A stretch of 37,125 nt of DNA, taken from positions 1 to 37,125 of the forward strand of contig JAGWTH010000038.1 in NCBI GenBank assembly GCA_028868995.1. The letters run 5' to 3'. Source of the stretch: Burkholderiales bacterium (lineage in GTDB: Bacteria; Pseudomonadota; Gammaproteobacteria; Burkholderiales; Burkholderiaceae_C). The translations under genes were made by a program, and so were the position numbers. This document shows, one piece after another, positions 1 to 7,055 of this stretch. The number at the start of each line of letters is the position of its first letter. Position 1 is the stretch's first letter. The notes under the pieces are model-generated. The model made no database searches and was not told where the DNA came from. It saw nothing but the letters and a program-made list of their open reading frames with translations.

Positions 1-129
1 CGGTTTACGCTCCACGCTTCCTCCCCACGCTCGGTCGCCCTCGCGCAGTTGCGCTTCACTTGCCTCGCTGTGGCCAGCTCGGCCGGGGACTTGCACCCCG
101 AAGATCGCGCCCATGCTGGGCGCACAAGC
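1..129. other. Unassigned left edge with a small inverted repeat
   Basis: I see no supportable gene here. A 7-bp inverted repeat, GCGCCCA-TGC-TGGGCGC, lies at 107-123. The minus strand is open from an ATG at 114 to the window edge (38 codons), but that ATG sits in the loop of the repeat and has no ribosome binding site. The stretch may be a dispersed intergenic repeat. Confidence 0.3.
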
Positions 130-155
130 AAAAGGGCCGCTTGCGCGGCCCTTTT
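130..155 (-). terminator. Intrinsic terminator hairpin, possibly bidirectional
   Basis: A perfect 11-bp stem (AAAAGGGCCGC, loop TTGC, GCGGCCCTTTT) has T-runs on both strands. It lies 21 bp past the stop codon of the small minus-strand gene at 177-308, so it most likely ends that transcript. It could also work on the plus strand. Confidence 0.75.
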
Positions 156-176
156 GTCGTTGCGGCGGTTGCCGGC

Positions 177-308
177 TCAGCGCCCGGTTTCGCGCATGGC
201 CAGCACCATCCCCAGGGGGGTGGCGCGGAACATTTCCTTCAGCAGGCGGCTGAGGAAGGCGAAGCCGGATTCGAGGGTGGCGTTGCCGCGGAGGACGAGA
301 TCGGTCAT
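177..308 (-). CDS. Small uncharacterised protein (43 aa)
   Basis: This short minus-strand gene is supported by a clear ribosome binding site (AGGAGCT, 5 nt before the ATG) and by the intrinsic terminator 21 bp past its stop. The predicted peptide starts MTDLVLRGNATLESGFAFLS and ends MRETGR. It is basic overall, with a possible amphipathic helix in the middle (FLSRLLKEMFRATPLGMVLAM), and has no cysteine pair or signal peptide. I do not recognise the family. An imperfect palindrome lies about 24 bp upstream of the start and may be its operator. It runs divergently from the transporter operon that starts at 724. A regulatory or membrane-associated peptide is possible but is only a guess. Confidence 0.55.
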   Translation of the reverse strand: MTDLVLRGNATLESGFAFLSRLLKEMFRATPLGMVLAMRETGR

Positions 309-331
309 GGGTAGCTCCTGGATCAAAAAAC

Positions 332-347
332 TTGTGCGATGCAACAA
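332..347 (-). promoter_or_regulatory. Imperfect palindrome upstream of the 43-aa gene
   Basis: TTGTGCGATGCAACAA has arms TTGtGC and GCaACAA around a GAT centre. It lies in an AT-richer patch just upstream of the ribosome binding site of the small minus-strand gene, where an operator or promoter would be expected. The protein that would bind it is unknown. Confidence 0.35.
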
Positions 348-392
348 TTTTTAAGGGTTAACCCCAGTTCCCAACATTATTTTTGGTCATCG

Positions 393-412
393 TAGCCATA
401 AGCGATGGGCTA
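393..412. promoter_or_regulatory. LysR-type-like inverted repeat
   Basis: TAGCC-N10-GGCTA forms an interrupted inverted repeat of the size and spacing bound by LysR-type regulators. No lysR gene is visible nearby, so the assignment is weak. The rest of the 415-bp gap between the small gene and tctC (309-723) holds only the Crp/Fnr-type site at 610-623 and the tctC leader. Confidence 0.3.
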
Positions 413-609
413 TGACAAGCGGATTGCGCCTGACCGGAAGCTTTCATGGTCACGCCACCCGCCCACCGTCCCACCGCGCATGCCGAGGACGGCGCGAGCC
501 TTCGGATTTCCGCGTACGTACATTTGCTTATCTCGTGCAGCGCACGCTCCCGCGGTTGCGATTCAGCCCCCCCGGACAAACCCGCAATCGCGCTTCGACT
601 TCCGAAAAA

Positions 610-623
610 TTGACCGCAGTCAA
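610..623 (+). promoter_or_regulatory. Crp/Fnr-type operator 1, upstream of the tctCBA operon
   Basis: TTGACCGCAGTCAA has perfect TTGAC/GTCAA arms around CGCA. It is the exact reverse complement of the site in front of oxc at 7054-7067. A weak -10-like hexamer, GACGAT (647-652), is centred 33 bp downstream. That spacing fits class II activation, with the site centred near -41.5. It implies a leader of about 65 nt before the GTG start of tctC. The likely binder is the Crp/Fnr protein encoded at 6395-7003. Confidence 0.7.
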
Positions 624-723
624 GAATAATCAGCTGACCTTTGGCTGACGATCTCTTGCGGCTCGCGATGCATGCCATCGCAGGCAGGTGGCAGGGACGG
701 GCCGCTAGCTCAGGAGACAAAGC

Positions 724-1743
724 GTGCAAATTTCCAACCTCAAGATCCGCTTGCAAGCAGCCGCCACGGCCGTGGCGGCGTCGGCCGCGCTCGTCGCGGC
801 GCCCTCGGCCCAGGCCGCCTGGGAACCCACCAAGCCCGTGGAATTCGTCGTGCCCGCGGGCACCGGCGGCGGCGCCGACCAGATGGCGCGCCTGATCCAG
901 GGCATCGTGGCCAAGCACAACCTGATGAAGCAGCCGCTCATCGTGGTCAACAAGTCCGGCGGCGCGGGCGCCGAGGGGTTCCTCGACGTCAAGGGCGCCA
1001 AGGGCGACCCGAACAAGCTGGTGGTGACGCTGTCCAACCTGTTCACCACCCCCATGGCGACCGGCGTGCCCTTCAACTGGAAGGACATGACGCCCGTGGC
1101 CATGATGGCCCTGGACAACTTCGTCCTCTGGGTCAACGCCGACACGCCCTACAAGACGGCCACCGAGTACATGAACGCGGTCAAGGCCGGCGGCCCCAAC
1201 AAGTTCAAGATGGGCGGCACCGGCTCCAAGCAGGAGGACCAGATCCTCACCGTGGGCCTGGAGAAGGCCACCGGCGCCAAGTTCACCTACGTGCCCTTCA
1301 AGGGCGGCGGCGAGGTCGCCGTGCAGCTGGTGGGCAAGCACATCGACTCCTCGGTGAACAACCCGATCGAGGCGGTGGCCCAGTGGCGCGCCGGCAAGGT
1401 GCGGCCGCTGTGCGTGTTCGACGACAAGCGCATGCCCTACCCGGCCAAGATCACCGACACCCAGTCCTGGCAGGACATCCCGACCTGCAAGGAGGCCGGC
1501 CTGCCCACCAGCTACACCATGCTGCGCGGCATCTTCATGCCGCCCGGCGTCAGCGCCGAGCAGCAGCAGTTCTACATCGACCTGCTGAAGAAGGTGCGCG
1601 AGACGCCCGAGTGGAAGGACTACATGGAAAAGGGCGCCTTCAACCAGTCCTCCATGGACGGCGCCGCCTACCGGGACTGGCTCGCGAAGGCGGAGCAGCA
1701 GCACCACGAGCTGATGCAGGCCGCCGGCTTCCTGGCGAAGTGA
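724..1743 (+). CDS. tctC: Bug/TctC-family periplasmic solute-binding protein (339 aa)
   Basis: This is the periplasmic receptor of a tripartite tricarboxylate transporter. It starts at GTG 724, preceded by AGGAGA at good spacing. An N-terminal signal peptide with an Ala-rich core is predicted to be cut after AQA at residue 31. The mature start (KPVEFVVPAGTGGGADQMAR) is the typical Bug ligand-binding loop region, and the length is normal for the family. It is the first gene of a tctC-tctB-tctA-kinase operon and is preceded by the same operator as the oxalate genes. Oxalate or another small dicarboxylate is therefore a reasonable ligand guess. The sequence alone does not fix the substrate. Confidence 0.9.
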   Translation: MQISNLKIRLQAAATAVAASAALVAAPSAQAAWEPTKPVEFVVPAGTGGGADQMARLIQGIVAKHNLMKQPLIVVNKSGGAGAEGFLDVKGAKGDPNKLVVTLSNLFTTPMATGVPFNWKDMTPVAMMALDNFVLWVNADTPYKTATEYMNAVKAGGPNKFKMGGTGSKQEDQILTVGLEKATGAKFTYVPFKGGGEVAVQLVGKHIDSSVNNPIEAVAQWRAGKVRPLCVFDDKRMPYPAKITDTQSWQDIPTCKEAGLPTSYTMLRGIFMPPGVSAEQQQFYIDLLKKVRETPEWKDYMEKGAFNQSSMDGAAYRDWLAKAEQQHHELMQAAGFLAK

Positions 1744-1755
1744 TCGCACAGGGCT

Positions 1756-1839
1756 CCTCCCCCCTCCGGGGGGAGGTCGGGTGGGGAGCGCTTCGGCTGC
1801 GGAGCGTCCCCACCCCAACCCTCCCCTGGACGGGGAGGG
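1756..1839. repeat. REP-like multi-hairpin intergenic element
   Basis: The tctC-tctB gap is filled by G/C-run inverted repeats. They are CCTCCCCCC/GGGGGGAGG (1756-1764 with 1768-1776), GGGTGGGG/CCCCACCC (1779-1786 with 1808-1815) and CCCTCCCC/GGGGAGGG near 1819-1839. Such REP-like elements are common between genes in Comamonadaceae. Within an operon it may stabilise the upstream tctC message or reduce read-through, giving more receptor than permease. Confidence 0.6.
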
Positions 1840-1861
1840 AGTCATAGAGCAGGAGAACCCC

Positions 1862-2383
1862 ATGAGCACCCCCGAAGAGTCCGGCGCCGACGAGCGCCAG
1901 GGCGTATCCACCCACGTCGTCGAGGCCGTCGTCGCGGCGCTGCTGCTGCTGATGGGCCTGGTGGTGGTGGTCGAGAGCCGCCGCCTGGGCGCCGGCTGGA
2001 CCAGCGACGGCCCCGCCTCCGGCTACTTCCCCTTCTACGTCGGCTGCATCCTGTGCATTGCCTCGGCCGGCACGCTCTGGCAGGCTCTGTTCGGGAAGAA
2101 GCGCAACACCGACGTCTTCGTCGACCGCGAGCAGTTGCGGCGCGTCCTCGTGGTGCTGCTGCCCGCGGTGGTGTACGTGGGGGCGGTGCAGGTGATCGGC
2201 ATCTACGTCGCCTCGGCCCTCTACATCGCCGGCTTCATGATCGTGCTGGGCAAGTTCGGCCCGGTGCGCAGCGTGGTCGCCGCGGTGGTGATCAACGCCC
2301 TGTTCTTCCTGATGTTCGAGGTCTGGTTCAAGGTGCCGCTGGTCAAGGGCAGCCTCGACCCGCTGTCCTTCCTGGGCTACTGA
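1862..2383 (+). CDS. tctB: TctB-family small permease subunit (173 aa)
   Basis: This is the small membrane subunit of the tripartite tricarboxylate transporter. The ATG at 1862 follows AGGAGA. Four hydrophobic segments are visible: near residues 20-42, a segment containing FPFYVGCILCIASAGTLW, a pair around VLLPAVVYVGAVQVIGIYVA, and a C-terminal one. This matches the TctB topology. The SGYFPFYVG stretch after the first helix is typical of the family. It lies between the receptor and the large permease, 12 bp before tctA, as in canonical TTT operons. Its exact role in the family is poorly understood beyond supporting TctA. Confidence 0.88.
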   Translation: MSTPEESGADERQGVSTHVVEAVVAALLLLMGLVVVVESRRLGAGWTSDGPASGYFPFYVGCILCIASAGTLWQALFGKKRNTDVFVDREQLRRVLVVLLPAVVYVGAVQVIGIYVASALYIAGFMIVLGKFGPVRSVVAAVVINALFFLMFEVWFKVPLVKGSLDPLSFLGY

Positions 2384-2395
2384 GCGAGAGGCACC

Positions 2396-3925
2396 ATGAC
2401 CGAACTCAGCGCCCTCTTCCACGGCTTCAGCGTCGTGCTGTCGCCGATGAACCTCGTCCTCATGCTGGTGGGCATCACGCTGGGCGTGCTCATCGGCGTG
2501 CTGCCGGGCCTCGGCGGCGCCAACGGCGTCGCCATCCTGCTGCCGCTCACCTTCAGCATGTCGCCGACGTCGGCGATCATCATGCTGTCGTGCATCTACT
2601 GGGGGGCCCTGTTCGGCGGGGCCATCACCTCGGTGCTGTTCAACATCCCCGGGGAGCCCTGGTCGGTGGCCACCACCTTCGACGGCTACCCGATGGCGCA
2701 GAAGGGCGAGGCGGGACAGGCGCTCACGGCGGCCTTCACCTCCTCCTTCGTCGGCGCCTTCGTCGCGGTGCTGATGATCACCTTCCTGGCGCCGCTGGTG
2801 GCGAAGTTCGCGCTGGAGTTCGGCCCGCCGGAGTTCTTCGCCGTGTACCTGCTCACCTTCTGCAGCTTCGTGGGCATGGGCAAGGGCTCGCCGTTCAAGA
2901 TCCTGGCGTCCATGTCCATCGGCTTCGCGCTGGCCGCCGTGGGCATGGACACCGTGACCGGCCAGCTGCGCCTGACCTTCGGCCTGACCGACCTGATGCG
3001 CGGCTTCGACTTCCTGATCGCCGTGATCGGCCTGTTCGGCATCGGCGAGATCCTGCTGTCGATGGAGGAAGGCCTGGCCTTCTCCGGCAAGAGCGCCCGG
3101 ATCAACCCGAAGGTGGTGCTGCAGACCTGGGCCCAGCTGCCCCGCTACTGGGTGACCTCGTTGCGCAGCGCCGCGGTGGGCATCTGGATGGGCATCACAC
3201 CCGGCGGCGCCACGCCCGCGTCCTTCATGAGCTACGGCCTGGCCAAGAAGATGTCCCGCGACGGCGCCAAGTTCGGCACCGGCCAGATCGAGGGCGTGGT
3301 CGCGCCCGAGACCGCCGCGCACGCCGCCGGCACCAGCGCGCTGCTGCCGATGCTGGCGCTGGGCATCCCGGGCTCGCCCACGGCCGCCGTGCTGCTGGGC
3401 GGCCTGCTGATCTGGGGCCTGCAGCCCGGGCCGCTGCTGTTCGTGGAGCAGAAGGACTTCGTCTGGGGCCTGATCGCCAGCATGTACCTGGGCAACATCG
3501 CCGGCCTGATCGTGGTGCTCACCACGGTGCCGCTGTTCGCCTCCATCCTGCGCATCCCGTTCTCCATCATCGCCCCGGTGATCGTGGTGATCTGCGCGAT
3601 CGGCGCCTACACCGTGCACAACGCGATGCTGGACATCTGGCTGATGGTGCTGTTCGGCGTGGTGGGCTACGTGTTCAAGAAGCTCGACTACCCGCTCGCG
3701 CCGCTGGTGCTGGCGCTGGTGCTGGGCGACAACGCGGAGAACGCGTTCCGCCAGGCCATGCTGCTGTCGCAGGGCGACCTGCGCATCTTCATGTCCAACG
3801 GGCTGGTGGGCAGCATCACCGGTCTGGCCCTGGTGCTGCTGTTCTGGCCGCTGATCTCGCGCGCCATCGCCAGGGTGCGCAAGCCCAAGCCCGCGGGCTT
3901 CGCCGCCGAGCAACCGGTCGACTGA
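2396..3925 (+). CDS. tctA: TctA-family large permease subunit (509 aa)
   Basis: This is the large channel-forming subunit of the tripartite tricarboxylate transporter, about 12 membrane helices driven by an ion gradient. The N-terminal region has the family hallmark GVLIGVLPGLGGANGVAILL near residues 30-50. A second similar element, GMGKGSPF..., and the conserved ALGIPGSPTAAVLLGG stretch near residue 320 fit the inverted-repeat structure of TctA. The length of 509 residues is normal. The start codon follows GAGAGGCACC. It is directly followed, with 14 bp between, by the kinase-like/BON gene. Confidence 0.93.
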   Translation: MTELSALFHGFSVVLSPMNLVLMLVGITLGVLIGVLPGLGGANGVAILLPLTFSMSPTSAIIMLSCIYWGALFGGAITSVLFNIPGEPWSVATTFDGYPMAQKGEAGQALTAAFTSSFVGAFVAVLMITFLAPLVAKFALEFGPPEFFAVYLLTFCSFVGMGKGSPFKILASMSIGFALAAVGMDTVTGQLRLTFGLTDLMRGFDFLIAVIGLFGIGEILLSMEEGLAFSGKSARINPKVVLQTWAQLPRYWVTSLRSAAVGIWMGITPGGATPASFMSYGLAKKMSRDGAKFGTGQIEGVVAPETAAHAAGTSALLPMLALGIPGSPTAAVLLGGLLIWGLQPGPLLFVEQKDFVWGLIASMYLGNIAGLIVVLTTVPLFASILRIPFSIIAPVIVVICAIGAYTVHNAMLDIWLMVLFGVVGYVFKKLDYPLAPLVLALVLGDNAENAFRQAMLLSQGDLRIFMSNGLVGSITGLALVLLFWPLISRAIARVRKPKPAGFAAEQPVD

Positions 3926-3939
3926 GGAGGACCCGCGCC

Positions 3940-4773
3940 ATGCCCGTGATCGCCCTCACCCAGGAGATGGGTTCGCTCGCCAAGGACGTCGCGCTGCGCC
4001 TCGCCGACGTCGGCGGCCTGGCCGTGATGCGCAACGAGGTGGTCGACAACGTCGCCGGCCGCATGCACGTGCCGGCCAGCCTGGTGCGCCGCATGCGCGA
4101 AGGCAAGGCCGGCTTCGTCGAGCGCCTCGGCACCGACAGCGAGGACCTGGCCCTCTACAGCGCCGAGGAGGTGTTCGCCCAGGCCGTGCGCGGCAACGTG
4201 GTGCTGCGCGGCTGGGGCGCGACCTGCCTGCTGCGGCCGGTGCGCCACGTGGTGCGCGTGCGCATCACGCGCCCGTTCGAGCAGCGCGTCGCCTGGCTCA
4301 TGGACCACCTCGGCACCGACGACCGCGAGGCGGCCGAGGCGGAGGTGCGGCGCAGCGACGGCGCGCACGCCTCGCGCATGCACGCGCAGTTCGGCGTGAC
4401 CTGGGGCGACCCGCTGCTGTACGACGCGGTGTTCAACACCGACCGCATCGGCATCGACAGCTGCGCCGAGCTGGTCCTGCAGCTCGCGCGCCGCCCCGAG
4501 TTCCAGGAGACCGACGCGTCGCGCGCGGTGCTCGAGGGCCTGGCGCTCAGCGCCCGCGTGCGCGCGGCGCTCAAGGCCAATGCCTCGACCGTCAACGTCG
4601 ACGTGCAGATCGAAGCGCGCGACGGCAGCGTGGCCCTGAGCGGAATCGTGGTCAACGAACAGGAGAAGGAGGAGGCCGAGCGCGTGGCGACCACCGTCGC
4701 GGGCGTCGGCAAGGTCGACAGCGGCCTGCACCTCATGGCGATCACGCGCAAGTTCGCGCACGCGAAAACCTGA
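3940..4773 (+). CDS. Cytidylate-kinase-like protein fused to a C-terminal BON domain (277 aa)
   Basis: The ATG at 3940 follows GAGGAGGAC. Residues 1-185 resemble the cytidylate-kinase-like family. There is an N-terminal Walker A-like loop (ALTQEMGSLAKDVA, residues 5-18), the VLRGWGATCLL strand-loop near 88-98, and an Arg-rich RITRPFEQRVAWL segment near 108-120. The nucleotide loop is degenerate: it lacks the classical GxxxxGKS/T, so true kinase activity is uncertain. Residues 195-268 look like a BON domain (VEVDVQIEAR-like strand, DGSVALSGIVVNEQEKEEAE). BON domains usually bind membranes or other ligands. As the last gene of the TTT operon it may sense or modulate transport, but that is inference. 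Confidence 0.72.
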   Translation: MPVIALTQEMGSLAKDVALRLADVGGLAVMRNEVVDNVAGRMHVPASLVRRMREGKAGFVERLGTDSEDLALYSAEEVFAQAVRGNVVLRGWGATCLLRPVRHVVRVRITRPFEQRVAWLMDHLGTDDREAAEAEVRRSDGAHASRMHAQFGVTWGDPLLYDAVFNTDRIGIDSCAELVLQLARRPEFQETDASRAVLEGLALSARVRAALKANASTVNVDVQIEARDGSVALSGIVVNEQEKEEAERVATTVAGVGKVDSGLHLMAITRKFAHAKT

Positions 4774-4827
4774 CCGCCACCTGATCAAATCGGTTCATAA
4801 CTGAACGCATCCTGACCAAGTACTAAG

Positions 4828-4850
4828 AAGGCGGCCTAGGCCGCCTTTTT
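4828..4850 (+). terminator. Intrinsic terminator of the tctCBA operon
   Basis: A perfect 20-bp palindrome (AAGGCGGCCTAGGCCGCCTT) is followed by TTT, 55 bp past the stop of the kinase-like gene. It separates the transporter operon from the antiporter promoter. Confidence 0.85.
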
Positions 4851-4886
4851 CCTTCCCGGCGTGAACTTAGGGGCTTACCCGAGTTC

Positions 4887-4900
4887 ATGACCGCGGTCAA
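4887..4900 (+). promoter_or_regulatory. Crp/Fnr-type operator 2, upstream of oxlT
   Basis: ATGACCGCGGTCAA contains a perfect 12-bp palindrome, TGACCGCGGTCA (4888-4899), and differs from the other two sites only at the outer T and the central bases. A -10-like hexamer, CAGAAT (4924-4929), is centred 33 bp downstream. That is the same spacing as at the other two sites and is compatible with class II activation. The implied leader to the oxlT ATG is about 74 nt. Confidence 0.7.
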
Positions 4901-5008
4901 TTTTTTGCGCCTGAACGCGCAACCAGAATGGCCTCGCCGGAATCCAAACCAGCGAGCTGTGCCGGCTTGGTTCTCCCCGCCAAAACCTCAGACTACAGGA
5001 GACATCGG

Positions 5009-6328
5009 ATGGACAAGACTGTTGGCGCAATGCCCCCGCTCGGGGGCGCGACCGGCGCGGAGGCGCACAGCGCCCACGGCACGGGATATCGTTGGGCCCA
5101 GCTGGTTCTGGGCATCATCTGCATGGCGATGATCGCCAACCTGCAGTACGGCTGGACGCTGTTCGTCTCGCCGATGGTGCAGCAGAACAACTGGAGCCGC
5201 GCCGGTGTCCAGGTCGCCTTCTCCATCTTCGTGCTGGTCGAGACCTGGCTCGTGCCGGTCGAAGGCTGGCTGGTGGACCGCTTCGGCCCGCGCCCGGTGG
5301 TGGCCGGCGGCGCCATCCTCGCGGGCCTCGCCTGGGTGATGAACTCCTATGCGACCTCGCTGGGCGAGCTGTACACCTACGCGGTCATCGCCGGCCTCGG
5401 CGCGGGCGCCGTGTACGGCACCTGCGTGGGCAACGCGCTCAAGTGGTTCCCGGACAAGCGCGGCCTGGCCGCCGGCTTCACGGCCGCGGGCTTCGGCGCG
5501 GGCGCCGCGCTGACGGTGATCCCGATCGCCAACATGATCCAGAGCTCGGGCTACCAGCACACCTTCCTCTTCTTCGGCATCGCCCAGGGCGTGGTCATCT
5601 TCGTCTGCGCGCTGTTCCTGACCAAGCCGGTCCCGCCGCAGGGCGTGGTGGCGCAGCCGCGCATCGTGACCACCAAGGTCGACTACGCGGGCAACCAGAT
5701 GGTGCGCACGCCGACCTTCTGGCTGACCTACCTGCTGTTCGTGATGGTCGCCGCCGGCGGCCTGATGGCCACCGCCCAGATCGGCCCGATCGCCAAGGAC
5801 TACGGCATCGCCAAGAACCCGATGAGCCTGTTCGGCTGGACGCTGCCGCTGCTGACGATGACGCTGGCGATCGACAACCTCGCCAACGGCTTCACCCGCC
5901 CGCTGTGCGGCTTCATCTCCGACCGCATCGGCCGCGAGAACACGATGCTGCTCGTGTTCTGCGGCGAAGGCCTGGCGATGCTGGGGCTGATGCAGTTCGG
6001 CCATGACCCGGTGCTGTTCATGACCTTCGCGGCGCTGACCTTCCTGTTCTGGGGCGAGATCTTCTCGATCTTCCCGGCGCTGGTGGCCGACACCTTCGGC
6101 GTGAAGAACGCCGCCGGCAACGCGGGCATGATGTACACGGCCAAGGGCACGGCCTCGCTGATCGTGCCGCTGTCCGCCGTGCTGTCCCGGGGCGGGAACT
6201 GGAACCGCGTGTTCATGTTCGCCGCGGCGATCTCGATCATCGCCGGCCTGCTGGCGAAGTTCGTGCTGCAGCCGATGCGCCACAAACTGATCGAGCGCTC
6301 CAACTCTGCCGGCCGTCCGAACGCCTGA
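5009..6328 (+). CDS. oxlT: OxlT-type oxalate/formate MFS antiporter (439 aa)
   Basis: This inner-membrane major facilitator protein is predicted to exchange oxalate for formate. I chose ATG 5009 because AGGAGA lies 6 nt upstream; an in-frame ATG at 4928 has no such site and lies at the predicted -10. The first helix carries NLQYGWTLFVSPM, close to the OxlT family signature. Two charged residues sit where the substrate-binding Arg and Lys of Oxalobacter OxlT are expected: Arg297 in NGFTRPLCGF and Lys379 in MYTAKGTAS. They are 82 residues apart, against 83 in OxlT (R272, K355). It has its own promoter-like region with the shared operator and lies between the TTT operon and the regulator of the oxalate genes. 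Confidence 0.88.
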   Translation: MDKTVGAMPPLGGATGAEAHSAHGTGYRWAQLVLGIICMAMIANLQYGWTLFVSPMVQQNNWSRAGVQVAFSIFVLVETWLVPVEGWLVDRFGPRPVVAGGAILAGLAWVMNSYATSLGELYTYAVIAGLGAGAVYGTCVGNALKWFPDKRGLAAGFTAAGFGAGAALTVIPIANMIQSSGYQHTFLFFGIAQGVVIFVCALFLTKPVPPQGVVAQPRIVTTKVDYAGNQMVRTPTFWLTYLLFVMVAAGGLMATAQIGPIAKDYGIAKNPMSLFGWTLPLLTMTLAIDNLANGFTRPLCGFISDRIGRENTMLLVFCGEGLAMLGLMQFGHDPVLFMTFAALTFLFWGEIFSIFPALVADTFGVKNAAGNAGMMYTAKGTASLIVPLSAVLSRGGNWNRVFMFAAAISIIAGLLAKFVLQPMRHKLIERSNSAGRPNA

Positions 6329-6348
6329 GAGCGAAACGCCTTCCCCAT

Positions 6349-6394
6349 CCGGCGGCCCGCCTGCCTCGCAAGAGGCGCCGGGCCGCCGGTGTTT
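6349..6394. terminator. Terminator between convergent oxlT and the crp/fnr-type gene
   Basis: An 11-bp inverted repeat, CCGGCGGCCCG (6349-6359) and CGGGCCGCCGG (6379-6389), is followed by TGTTTT on the plus strand. It lies between the convergent ends of the antiporter and regulator genes and probably ends the oxlT transcript. The loop is long (19 nt). Confidence 0.65.
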
Positions 6395-7003
6395 TCAGAT
6401 CTTCCCGCGCTGCTTCAGCCGGCTGAGCGTCTCGGCCGAGAGGTTGAGGTAGGAGGCCAGCTCCTTCTTGGGCAGGCGTTCCTCCAGCTCCGGGTGCTTG
6501 CGCAGGAAGCGCTTGACCCGGCCCGGGGCGTCCAGCAGGTGCAGGGTGATGGTGTGCGCCATGATTTCACTCATGTGGTGCATCACCTCGTACTCGAAGG
6601 CCTGCTTGAGGTTCGGGTGGCGGTCCAGGAAGGCCACCCAGTCGCGCAGCGGCAGCTTGGCCACCCGGGCGCGGGTGACGCACACGATGCTGTAGGGCGC
6701 GGGCGTGCCGAGGCGCCAGGCGGCGTAGCTCGTCTCCATCTGCCCCTCCTCCGAGAAGCGCAGGATCATCTCCTTGGCCTCCTGGTTGCTCACCACCCGC
6801 TTGAGAATGCCGTCGAGGATGAAGTACTGCTCCATCTCGTGCACGCCCTGGGCCAGCAGCGCCTCGCCCTTCTGGCAGTCCACCACCACCAGCATGGGCT
6901 CCAGCTCCGCCATCTGGGCGGCCGTCATGCCCTTGAAGGCGACGTTGTGGGCGAGCTGGACGCGGATGACGTTGCGCTCGGGGTGTTTCTCGATGGAGGA
7001 CAT
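6395..7003 (-). CDS. Crp/Fnr-family transcription regulator, probable oxalate regulator (202 aa)
   Basis: A cyclic-nucleotide-binding-fold domain fills the first two thirds and a helix-turn-helix the last 30 residues (LPKKELASYLNLSAETLSRL). The recognition helix has Glu191, Ser194 and Arg195, the E-x-x-S-R pattern by which FNR reads TTGAT/TTGAC half sites. The three matching palindromes in this window have TTGAC arms. It lacks the N-terminal cysteine cluster of FNR and the cAMP-contact pattern of CRP, so the effector is unknown. The protein ends right after the recognition helix, without the usual wing. ATG 7003 was chosen over a TTG at 7042, although its ribosome binding site is weak. It is divergent from oxc. 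Confidence 0.85.
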   Translation of the reverse strand: MSSIEKHPERNVIRVQLAHNVAFKGMTAAQMAELEPMLVVVDCQKGEALLAQGVHEMEQYFILDGILKRVVSNQEAKEMILRFSEEGQMETSYAAWRLGTPAPYSIVCVTRARVAKLPLRDWVAFLDRHPNLKQAFEYEVMHHMSEIMAHTITLHLLDAPGRVKRFLRKHPELEERLPKKELASYLNLSAETLSRLKQRGKI

Positions 7004-7041
7004 GGGCTCAGGAACGGGGGATTCCCCGGGGAACCACCGCA

Positions 7042-7055
7042 AATTTTCGAAAATT
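7042..7055. promoter_or_regulatory. AT-rich palindrome abutting operator 3
   Basis: AATTTTCGAAAATT is a perfect 14-bp palindrome overlapping the first two bases of the oxc operator. It could be an UP-like element for oxc or a second protein site on the regulator side. No binder can be named. Confidence 0.35.

Noticed and set aside
1..114. Open minus-strand frame of 38 codons running off the left edge
   Set aside because: The only ATG lies in a hairpin loop directly after a terminator and has no ribosome binding site. A dispersed intergenic repeat is more likely.
1640..3913. Minus-strand open frame of 757 codons opposite tctC-tctA
   Set aside because: Same artefact: repetitive His/Gln/Arg-rich translation with no start signal. 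Both tctB and tctA lie on the other strand.
4928..5008. N-terminal extension of the OxlT protein from ATG 4928
   Set aside because: No ribosome binding site is present and this ATG overlaps the predicted -10. ATG 5009 has AGGAGA at ideal spacing, and the protein then starts as expected for MFS transporters.
7003..7042. Upstream TTG start for the Crp/Fnr regulator
   Set aside because: It would add 13 Pro-rich residues unlike the family and would begin inside the AT-rich palindrome. ATG 7003 is preferred, although its ribosome binding site is weak.
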